DNA from: Seminavis robusta | Lineage: Eukaryota > Bacillariophyta > Bacillariophyceae > Naviculales > Naviculaceae | Assembly: GCA_903772945.1 (NCBI GenBank) | Contig: CAICTM010001702.1 | Span: 1 to 24,084 of the forward strand | Direction of reading: 5' to 3' | DNA: 24,084 nt | In this document: positions 16,240 through 24,084 of the stretch, one piece after another | Position numbering within the stretch: the first letter of the stretch is position 1 | Layout of the letters: every line of letters begins with the position of its first letter | Translations under genes and position numbers: made by a program | The notes under the pieces: model-generated | Seen by the model: the letters and a program-made list of their open reading frames with translations, nothing else | What the model was told of the DNA's origin: nothing | The model's database searches: none

Positions 16240-18981
16240 CTACTTGAACCCCCAGCCATGAATCAGCAGCGAACTCACAACAATAATGTAGCTGGGAACA
16301 ATGAACCAGCGCCCAATCCAGTCCAGATTTGCACTTTTCCCGTTTTGATCCGTTCCCTCACCTTTGCCCAGGACTCTCTCACTGACAAATCGCTTCAACT
16401 TGGTGCGATATCCATTGTTCATCTCGATCCCTGATGCTTGCTGGTTGTGGTCATCTCTTGGAGGCCCATCAGACTCCAAATCGCTATCGGCAGGATCTTC
16501 TGGATGGTGAAGTGCTGCGCTGGCTTTGTTCCACTTGTGATGAGAGTCTGAATCATAAATTCTGTCTGCTGAATGTGCTGACAGCGCCGAAAGCTCCTGT
16601 GCCTTATTACCATTTCTGTGCAATTCTCCTTGTCGTTGCATGCTTTGAGAACCTATGGTTGCTTGTTTCGTATCGTTTGGCGTCTCCACAACCCTCTCTA
16701 CCACTCGGGTTTTCTCGTCACTGTGCGTTCGCGACATTGATTTTGCAAGAGACTTGGCTTCTTTCGCCACATTCTTGGGGTGGATTGGTTTACAGCACTT
16801 GTTGATGTACTTGCCCAGAATGGCACTGCTGCCAAAGGAGCACCAAATGATTACCATTACTGACCCCAGGTAGCTGATGTTGATCATCATGAAGACCTCA
16901 ACCCAGGTCGCTGATGCCACATCAGGAATATCCAGGGCTGTACGGTAGGTCAATGCACAGAGGAGGGCAGCAATACCCAAGGCCACAGATTGTTCGACTC
17001 CTGGAATCCAGAAGGCCATGAATCCAATCATGTTGATGACAATGCCAGGGAGAACAACACCCACATACACACCAAAAGGACGGCGCTGGAATGCGAGCTT
17101 GTAGTACACAATTCCACTTGCACTCTGTTGGTTACTTGACATCATAGTTGAAATTGTTGTTTCAAAATGTGGGTCGCTTTGTACCACATCAAATCCAATG
17201 GTATCATCCAGGGTGAGTTGCATGGAACCTGCCAAGTTCATGGAGCAATGGTAGTGCTCAAAAGGATACCGTCTTATCTCCTCCATGGTTCGGCAAAGAA
17301 ACATGGCATGCATAGTCGTTTCCAATCGTACTTTGCCATCATTTGACACCATTGCTAGAGATTCATGCAGAATCTGGGAAGAATCAAAACCAATCTCATT
17401 CTGAAAGTAAATCCCACTTGGAGTCCAAATGGATGCTTTATCCAGTGCGAGAAATCCACCATAAACATCACGATTCCACTCAAGTCGGGGGTCGTACCAG
17501 GATGTGTGGAGCACAAAAATGGCCTCAAACTTGCCCTCAAATGGGTCCATCATTGCAATTGTTGTGTTCAGAATTCCGCTGGACACTGGGTTGCTTGTGA
17601 AGGGCGAGAAGTTAGGATTGTACCCCTCCAGGACCAAATTTTGCAGATACCCCACGCGGTGTGCAGGGATAAACAAAGTGTCGGCTGTGATAGTCAGACT
17701 GTTTCCAAGGTCCAGTTCTCTTTGCACCGACGCTGTAGAATTGAGACCAGTGCTTTGCGCAATTCCAAGAACAGTCTCAAGCACCCCCCAGACGCCTTTA
17801 TGGGGGTCATGAACCTGTTGGTCAACTGTGGTCAAGATCTTGAATTCATCCAGTAATTGTGTTTCGATGTTATCCCATCCTGTGGTAGCAATGCGCCGGT
17901 ATTGATCAGGCGGCAGGGCGTCTTGTGCAATGTCGATAATGCGCCTAGCAACTGCATCTTGTGCTGTAAAGATTATATCGGGGAAGGGATTGAAAATTAG
18001 TGTCGTCCTCAAAGCTTGATCGCTCTGATTGTCGTACACTGCCCACAGATCAATTACTGCACTATTCGGGCAGTTTTCTTTGAATGCTTCAATGGCAAGA
18101 TCGACTCGGAAATCAATTTTTTCACCGCGCCACCCTGTCAATAGCTTGGCCGCCTTGAGCTGATGTGCCCCCCTCTTGAGACGACAGAGCTCTCGTCCTG
18201 CCTTTATGGCAGAGCCCGCTTCATCCCATCGGAAGTAAAAGTATAAGACACGCTCAAGGTCGAGCCCAAATTCCTGCAGATCAAAGTTTTGTGGATCCTC
18301 CTTCATGTGGAAGAAGGCCATTCCTCTCCTCAGTAAATCTGCCACTGGTGACCAGTCTGATTCCAAGCGAATGGCGGCAGTAATGACCAGAGTTTGATTC
18401 AATTCGTCCCCCGCGAGAGTTTCAACTTTTCTCAATGCTTCGACGTGAAAATCTCTGGTGTAAGCATCATTCTTCACATTGGAGCAGATTTGGTTTTCAG
18501 GTGGCACTCCCAGAGTTTCCATTCCTGCAGCAGCAAATCTTGTGTACCAATCATTCTGCACCCATTCTTCCTCGCCAGTGATATTGCAGTGACCACCCAC
18601 AAAGAAAACGTGTGAAAAATTGTAGGGAACTCGCAGCTGGAAGTTGGTGCCTAGTGCAGGCGGAAAGGTCAATTTGTCTGCCAGATTTGTCGGTGCTCCT
18701 GTTGCCGTTGTCTCGTTGCGCTCATCGTCGTACTGCATCGGGATGATATCTAAGACAGTCCCCTTTGTATTGGATGAATCTTCGGCAACAACTGTAGCGG
18801 TACGAGCACTCCGACTACTTCCCACTGCCATGAGTAAATCGCGTGGTTCAGGCGAGGATTTTGCAGCTGATACCCCCTTTCGATCAATCAGCTCAATTTC
18901 CTGTTGGTACTTGTACACATCCAAGCTTACATGGAGAGCCATGAGGGCAATGATCACCACCAAGTAGCCTTTCACTGACAT
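16240..18981 (-). CDS. Periplasmic-binding-protein-like domain fused to a pentameric ligand-gated (Cys-loop) ion channel, 913 aa
   Basis: A single-exon ORF from the ATG at 18981. Residues 5-20 are a signal peptide or anchor. Residues about 117-390 resemble a type I sugar-binding-protein fold: FSHVFFVGG (122-130), then FPDIIFTAQDAVARRIIDIA (333-352), and RIATTGWDNI (363-372), matching the usual 'nD..A.Ga...i.v.G.D' pattern. Residues about 425-625 are the channel ectodomain: W495-x-D-x-R-L-x-W502 (loop D), IWTPSGIYFQN (518-528, loop A), and a Cys loop from C563 to C579 with YPF at 572-574. M1 is about 636-658 with Pro645; M2 about 663-682 with a 9' Leu (L674); M3 about 692-715. A roughly 170-residue charged cytoplasmic loop follows, then M4 at about 890-911. 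Inferred role: a plasma-membrane receptor channel gated by a small ligand. Glu663 at -2' would suit cation selectivity. The ligand is unknown. Confidence 0.88.
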   Translation of the reverse strand: MSVKGYLVVIIALMALHVSLDVYKYQQEIELIDRKGVSAAKSSPEPRDLLMAVGSSRSARTATVVAEDSSNTKGTVLDIIPMQYDDERNETTATGAPTNLADKLTFPPALGTNFQLRVPYNFSHVFFVGGHCNITGEEEWVQNDWYTRFAAAGMETLGVPPENQICSNVKNDAYTRDFHVEALRKVETLAGDELNQTLVITAAIRLESDWSPVADLLRRGMAFFHMKEDPQNFDLQEFGLDLERVLYFYFRWDEAGSAIKAGRELCRLKRGAHQLKAAKLLTGWRGEKIDFRVDLAIEAFKENCPNSAVIDLWAVYDNQSDQALRTTLIFNPFPDIIFTAQDAVARRIIDIAQDALPPDQYRRIATTGWDNIETQLLDEFKILTTVDQQVHDPHKGVWGVLETVLGIAQSTGLNSTASVQRELDLGNSLTITADTLFIPAHRVGYLQNLVLEGYNPNFSPFTSNPVSSGILNTTIAMMDPFEGKFEAIFVLHTSWYDPRLEWNRDVYGGFLALDKASIWTPSGIYFQNEIGFDSSQILHESLAMVSNDGKVRLETTMHAMFLCRTMEEIRRYPFEHYHCSMNLAGSMQLTLDDTIGFDVVQSDPHFETTISTMMSSNQQSASGIVYYKLAFQRRPFGVYVGVVLPGIVINMIGFMAFWIPGVEQSVALGIAALLCALTYRTALDIPDVASATWVEVFMMINISYLGSVMVIIWCSFGSSAILGKYINKCCKPIHPKNVAKEAKSLAKSMSRTHSDEKTRVVERVVETPNDTKQATIGSQSMQRQGELHRNGNKAQELSALSAHSADRIYDSDSHHKWNKASAALHHPEDPADSDLESDGPPRDDHNQQASGIEMNNGYRTKLKRFVSERVLGKGEGTDQNGKSANLDWIGRWFIVPSYIIVVSSLLIHGWGFK

Positions 18982-19706
18982 GATCGATGATTGCTTCTTT
19001 GATCCGAATGAGGAGGTTGGTTCTTCGCTGCTTTACCACTTTCAAACAACAAGATATAAAACTGGTGATCAAAACGCGATCAGAAGAAAGAAGCATGGAT
19101 CTTTCACAGGGAGTTTTAGCAACGCAAGGGGGGTTCTTTCCGTGTACGGTATGTCATGGCTTGCCCCCCCCTATGAGAAAAATTCTTTGCAATGTTTTGC
19201 CAACTGCAACTCAAACAAACTCAATATTCTATTCCCAGATAAGCATTGCCTTTGTTTTAAAGCCACACATTTATGTCTCTGTGGATCCCACAAGTCCAAG
19301 CCCGTTGGCCCTCATGTTGGCCTATATTTTGTCATCCCTGATACCACCCAACCTACCTAGTCCCGAACGACGCATCTTCTTTTCCTAGCTAAGCCAAGAT
19401 TTCCTTCTTGGTTTCTAATTACTTTTCTTCATTACTTCTCAGCTTGCCAGAATGAAGGAATGATTCAATCACTTCCTTGAATGAGAGGTAATGAGACTCA
19501 CCAGTCCTGATTGTGACTGAGTCCAGTCCTGAGCTGTGACTCACTACTGGTCTACAGTCTACAAGGAGCAACTAGATGTACATGTATTATACTTTACCTT
19601 GTTACTGCAAGGGAATAAGTCAGCGGGAGCTGCGATACCTTGGCAGAAAGACAAATAGAAGAAAGAGGATCTGTTTGAGATTGCACCATTCTTTCAAGGT
19701 AGCTCT
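18982..19706. other. Intergenic region upstream of the channel gene
   Basis: This should hold the channel promoter. Two overlapping plus frames (18980-19360 and 18987-19388) lack recognisable features. No repeat stands out. Confidence 0.45.
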
Positions 19707-19707
19707 G

Positions 19708-19826
19708 GCGACAACACCCGACTTCGTCGTGTGTTGCCGCCCGGTATCATTCCCTCATTATAACCTTCTTTTTAATATAAGCTAGCCCTAGCGACAACAC
19801 CCGACTTCGTCGTGTGTTGCCGCCCG
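19708..19826. repeat. Two identical 36-nt hairpin-forming repeats
   Basis: Identical 36-nt copies lie at 19708-19743 and 19791-19826, 83 bp start to start, with an AT-rich 47-bp spacer between them. Each folds as a near-perfect palindrome: arms gcgacaacacccgac and gtcgtgtgttgccgc with two internal mismatches and a ttc loop. The stems are GC-rich, unlike their surroundings. I do not recognise them as a known RNA family or transposon end. Confidence 0.8.
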
Positions 19827-20078
19827 CTAACCATAATTTTACAGATGTCACTCCCGTATGTACCTGTTTCTGCTGGTTTATTGTGTTGAGTGCACTAACC
19901 TTGAATAATCATGATTTATTCCTACCCCTAAATTTGCAGAACCTTCAATTTCCAGTTTTGTTGGCTTACACCATCTCTATCCCTATATTTTAGCTTCACC
20001 GGAACAGGAAATAGGAAATTCGGCTTTTTTTCCCAGCGTTCGTCTCCTGTTTCCTCAGTTTACTCGCTACTTGGATCC

Positions 20079-20850
20079 CAATCCAGCCATTGTAGCCAGC
20101 TACGATACCGTAGGCAGAGAGTTACATCGATCCGTGACAGTGGCAACAGTACCGAACACACTCAGGTTCCGCTTTACTGGCTACACTCCGTTACCGATAC
20201 CTTGCATTGGATCCTTATGATGAATACATGCACAACCGAACATTGTCAATCCAGCCATTGTAGCCGGCTGCGGTATAGCTACATCAACGACAGTGGCAAA
20301 CAGTACCGAAAGTTCGGCTTTGCTCGCTATGGTTGCCGGTACCTCGCATTGGATCCTTATGACGAATACATGCATGTGCAACCGAATATTGTCAATCCAG
20401 CCATTGTAGCCAGTTACCGTAGAGTTACATCAATCGGTGACAGTGGCAACAGAACCGAACACACTCAGGTTCCACTTTACTGGCTACACTCCGTTACCGG
20501 TACTTGCATTGGATCCTTATGACGAATACATAAAAAACCGAATATTGTCAATCCAGCCATTGTAGCCAGTTACCGTAGAGTTACATCAATCGGTGACACT
20601 GGCAACAGTACCGAACACACTCAGGTTCCACTTTACTGGCTACACTCCGTTACCGGTACCTTGCATTGGATCCTTATGACGAATACATACACAACCGAAT
20701 ATTGTCAATCCAGCCATTGTAGCCAGTTACCGTAGAGTTACATCAATTGGTGACACTGGCAACAGTACCGAACACCCTCAGGTTCGGTTTTGCTCACTAC
20801 GCTCCATTGCCTCACCATTACAATGAATACAGGAATATTGTCAATCCAGG
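20079..20850. repeat. Six-unit degenerate tandem array, period 136-168 bp
   Basis: The anchor caatccag (followed by ccattgtagcc in the first five units) recurs at 20079, 20247, 20393, 20549, 20706 and 20842. Units share gttacatcaatcggtgacag, caacagtaccgaacacactc, ctggctacactccgttaccgg and cattggatccttatgacgaa. Units 4 and 5 are most alike (156-157 bp); the third is shortened and the last is truncated after the anchor. Frames are not conserved, so the array is probably non-coding. Confidence 0.85.
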
Positions 20851-22749
20851 CTCCACAAGCCATGTTCCAACGGGAAAATGGGTATGAACACAGAAATCAC
20901 CACCAAAATACTAGGAAATAACAAGGAGGGATGAATCCGGTAGGAGGATCCACTCTCTTGTGTGTTGTCGTGTAGCCTCCTCCGGTTAACTGTTGCCTCT
21001 TCAATGACTCGACGATGTTCGTTCATGCTGTTGGTAGGGCTGGAGTTAACAGTTTCCTCTGTAGGAGCAGTAGCATAGTAGCGATCGTTCGTTGGTTCGA
21101 AAAGGACTCAACAATGGTAGTTCATCGGCCGTCAGCAGTGCAGAGGAGAAAACAACAAATAGATATGAGTTTTGTTTTCTGTGCTGAACTGCAGACAACC
21201 GGAGACTTACCCTTGTTTTTCACTAACTTGGCCATCCGTGGCTGAGAACTGACTGCCATTCCATGATCCATCAATGAGGGATGACTTTCGCTTCTGTACC
21301 AGAGTCAACCGGCTTGAGTGAGGCTTGGATAACAGAGATAATAGAGGCGCGATTGATCGACTCGAATAAATAAAACAACTCACCTGTTGACGGCCGAGAT
21401 CTGACTGCCTTCCTGTGGTCCATAGAAATTCAATGGTGGATGGCTTTCGAATCTGCACCTTCAATAACACTTTTGATTATAGGTATGCTTACCTCCGTAC
21501 CACCGTACCAGTCGTTCGATCATTCAATTGATCGATCGATTCGACACCGCTCTTGTCGGCCAAGCTCGGATTTCTCTCCTGTTTGCCATAGCAATTCAGT
21601 GAGGGAGAGAAGTCGGCGCTGTGCCTTCAAAAAAAGATTTGATGGACGATTGGATGGAATCGAATCAAATCCTCTGTAATTCAGTTCAGCCTTAACCTTA
21701 GTAACTTCAATGGTTCTGTTTATCCACGAATCGATTTAAATCTTTCGAAAGGGAACTTGTTACTTAACGATACATATGACCGTTGATTCTGCAACTGAAA
21801 TGCCGCTACTCTATTTTACACAGTAAACGCCGGCAAATCGATTTCAGAGTGCAACTGAGGGGGTAACCAAAAGGAGCGTCATCTCATGGAGACGTAATAC
21901 CGAAAAAGGGGTAGAGGGCTCAGGCAGATAGACTGCCGAGGTAATCATTCCTTCCAAGTCCAAAGGAACTAGCTAGATGGTTATTCCGGGAGTATAAGGA
22001 ATTACTCAGAGCAATTAGCGACCCAGGTTATATGGTTGATAAGTTCCCGGCTTTCCCTACTACTCTACTAGCTAGCTTCCATACAGTAGATAATCCACCT
22101 AATAGTACTACTCTAACCCCCAACGTACTCTACTTAGAGACCCCCTCACAAAAGAACTGCAGCCCCCCCTGTGGTGCATCGAAGGAGGAGAACCCCTTTA
22201 GAACCACTGTAGCCATGACTCCAAGCGGAGCAATGTGGTAGCACACATGCTCCAATTGGACTGGCTGCCACTGCAGATAGTGCTAGGAGCCACTCATTGC
22301 TCTGAGCAGCCACCAAAGGAAGAGGACAATGATGTCCTGCAATGATGTCCTTTTTCTCGTTCGATTGAACGGCGACGGCTACTAGCGACGCTACTCGGCC
22401 ATGGCTACTATGGCTTCTACTAGCCGGTTACAGCTATCGTCCGTGTGCTTTGACTGGAGCCGCGGTTCGTTCGTTCGATCGTTCGATCGTTCGATCGATC
22501 GGCCGGTTTTTTTGTTGCTGTTGTGCTCTTCGGCCGATGATGGTGTCCTTTTTCGTTCGTTCGAACGAACGGCTACTAGCCAGCACTGGCTACCATACGA
22601 CTACGGCTACTAGCTACGGCTACTGCCGTCGGCGGTGGAGCCTTGCTCCTGTGTCGATCGATCGATCAATTGTTCGTTTGGTTTGTTCGTGTGCTTTTCG
22701 TGATTTTCACGATGACCGATCGTTGCCACCGGTCGATCCTTTCTCCTCT
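20851..22749. other. Gene-poor region of degenerate duplications and simple repeats
   Basis: Around 21190-21690 three diverged copies share a 'ctgactgcc..., catggatccat/gtggtccat..., ggatg(a/g)ctttcg...ctg.acc' pattern. 22467-22503 is a run of ttcg/atcg tetramers, and 22554-22571 is a perfect 18-bp palindrome (cgttcgttcgaacgaacg). ggctactagc recurs between 22370 and 22620. CTAGCTAG octamers are at 21969 and 22068. A 69-codon frame at 22032-22241 is unremarkable. I see no reverse transcriptase, integrase or transposase motif. Confidence 0.5.
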
Positions 22750-23122
22750 GGCCTTGATGCGTTCACCACCTGGTGCTTCTGCTAGCCCCACTGCTATGAT
22801 GCGTTCACCGCCTGGTGTTTCGCTAGCCCCAACGGCGAGTCACCGACTGGTGCTCCCACCATGAGAGATCGCCAACTGGCTCTCTTCGGCCTTGATGCGT
22901 TCACCACCTGGTGTTTCTGCTAGCCACACTGCTATGATGCGTTCACCGCCTGGTGCTTCGCTAGCCCCAACGGCGAGTCACCGACTGGTGCTCCCACCCA
23001 ATCTCCACGACACCAACTGGTGCTTCGTCTCCCATCTTGAGCGACACCAACTGGTGCTTCACTCCCCTCTTGAGCGACACCATCTGATGCTTCACTCCCC
23101 TCTTGAGCGACACCATCTGGTG
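22750..23122. repeat. Cluster of CACCNNCTGGTG-like motifs with a 138-bp and a 33-bp tandem repeat
   Basis: Copy 1 of a 138-bp unit is 22750-22887 and copy 2 starts at 22888, truncated near 23000. It is followed by about three and a half 33-bp units (cttgagcgacaccatctggtgcttcactcc type) to 23122. Both contain the near-palindrome CACCNNCTGGTG, found at 22764, 22806, 22841, 22902, 22944, 22979, 23011, 23045, 23078 (one mismatch) and 23111. The two periods are multiples of three. Confidence 0.8.
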
Positions 23123-23242
23123 CTTCGTCTCCTCCTCCTTGGCCAACTGGCCCTGGAGTGCCGCTGTTGTTGCCATGCGTCCCGACTCCAGGGCCATGGT
23201 CGCGATTTCGCGTTTCGCGATTTTCAACAACAACAACAACAA
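22961..23242 (-). CDS. Possible small repeat protein with 11-residue repeats (low confidence)
   Basis: A 93-codon minus frame contains KHQMVSLKRGV twice, then KHQLVSLKMGD, preceded by ALESGRMATTAALQGQLAKEEE. The 33-bp unit gives an 11-residue repeat, and the whole reads like a helical, coiled-coil-type protein. The start codon is not an ATG in my reading and upstream exons are not found. A plus-strand frame (22892-23263) covers the same bases, with a repeat LERHHLVLHSP. Either may be a by-product of a non-coding minisatellite. Confidence 0.2.
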   Translation of the reverse strand: MLLLLLKIAKREIATMALESGRMATTAALQGQLAKEEETKHQMVSLKRGVKHQMVSLKRGVKHQLVSLKMGDEAPVGVVEIGWEHQSVTRRWG

Positions 23243-24084
23243 AAAAGCTGCATCGGCCCTTAAATCTTCGACGGATTGGCCCCTAAGTCTTGTACTCTTG
23301 GCAAGATTGGTGGTCCCCTATGTCTCGGACTCTTGACCGGATTGGATTTCACCCACGCTTTAAAAATTCAGAATCCAACTTCCGTCATTCGCTGATGACG
23401 TCATCACGTGACCGGGCAATGATCGGGCAGAGTCACGCGATGACGTCATTTCGGGTGACATGTTTTCATCCATGCTTTCGAAATGTTTTAAGTCGATGCA
23501 TGAAAAGTCCTCCGCGCAAAGTCGATGCGTGAAAAGGACATGGGGGCCTTTAAGTCTTCGACTTTGCCCTCTAAGTCTTTGCACCGCCCTTTAAGTCTTC
23601 CAGATGACTTGGCACGCCGCGAGACTTTGGTCCAGGGGGTGGTGGTGACAGTCTATCCAGCTACACACCCCACACCACACCTTGCAGTGACAGCCCTTGG
23701 TTCCTGACAGGTATGGAGCTGACTAGGCACCTGCGTCAGAGATTGAGGCCGTCAATGCATTTTGGTGTGGCCCTATTGCCTCCGGCTTTGAACGGTGGTG
23801 GTAGTGGCCCTTATTGCCACTGATTGACTGCCATGGTCGCCCTTTGCGCCTGGCTCTCCCTCCTCCAAGAGTGTAAACTGGCTACTTTTTGTCATTCCCG
23901 ATGGCCTAACTTTTAAATTTCAGTCTTCATTCACTCGTCCAGTGTGTTGGCTAGTGTCTTTTCTTTCGTGGGTATACACCTAGAGTAAAGGTGGTTTACA
24001 GTCCGACTGTATACCACTCCGGGTGTCCGCTGACTCAGTTGACATGGGGCTTTCGGCATCGTGTCTGCGACACGCTGTTCGTCA
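23123..24084. other. Right-edge region with no convincing gene
   Basis: Variants of ccctttaagtcttcgac recur between 23250 and 23600. Two TGACGTCA bZIP-type palindromes stand at 23396-23403 and 23441-23448, 45 bp apart. The rest is without recognisable features. Short frames (23290-23532, 23360-23584) show no domain. Confidence 0.5.

Noticed and set aside
16434..18967. Plus-strand frames of up to 163 codons across the channel gene
   Set aside because: Antisense shadows; the minus frame has recognisable domains throughout.
19708..24084. LTR retrotransposon or DNA transposon
   Set aside because: No reverse transcriptase, integrase, RNase H or transposase motif in any frame and no long terminal repeat pair; the repeats are tandem and local.
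1..24084. tRNA or rRNA genes
   Set aside because: GTTCGA-like sequences (for example near 15989 and 21089) are not flanked by a cloverleaf, and no rRNA-like tract was seen; a covariance search was not possible.

Overview
The window looks like nuclear DNA of a pennate diatom. Seminavis robusta or a relative is my best guess, from gene content only. The evidence is a plastid-type folate/biopterin transporter with a bipartite, Phe-initiated targeting presequence, a type of LRR membrane protein that is abundant in such diatoms, short GT-AG introns of 72-134 nt, and large non-coding stretches full of degenerate repeats. No bacterial operons, Shine-Dalgarno sites, CRISPR arrays, tRNAs or rRNAs were seen.

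Layout, left to right. Positions 1-365 (-) hold the N-terminal part of an acidic low-complexity protein that runs off the left edge. 366-800 is a cluster of GGTAAC/TAACCGG short repeats. 2263-4110 (+) is a BT1-family folate/biopterin transporter, with a 14-bp TGACGTCA-centred palindrome about 250 bp upstream. Convergent to it, 4416-7324 (-) is a four-exon gene for a single-pass LRR membrane protein; I rebuilt it as 881 aa using three introns. 8269-9903 (-) encodes an unknown 544-aa Ser/Thr-rich protein with a C-terminal membrane anchor. 10237-12560 holds decayed or uncertain coding fragments followed by a 12-unit tandem array with two unit lengths. 14422-15002 (-) is a two-exon SnoaL-like protein of 148 aa, with a small uncertain gene directly upstream. 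16240-18981 (-) is a single-exon 913-aa protein that joins a periplasmic-binding-protein-like domain to a complete pentameric ligand-gated ion channel. From 18982 to the right edge I find no convincing gene. That part holds two identical hairpins (about 19.7-19.8 kb), a six-unit tandem array (20.08-20.85 kb), degenerate duplications (21.0-22.6 kb) and a cluster of ten CACCNNCTGGTG-like motifs (22.76-23.12 kb).

The genes do not form a pathway. Two of them (the LRR protein and the channel) have large extracellular domains suited to sensing. The most interesting item is the binding-protein/channel fusion at 16240-18981: it keeps the channel hallmarks (a WxDxRLxW motif, a YPF Cys-loop core, a Pro in M1, a 9' Leu in M2) but has 15 rather than 13 residues between the loop cysteines. 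All assignments come from reading the sequence; no database search was run.
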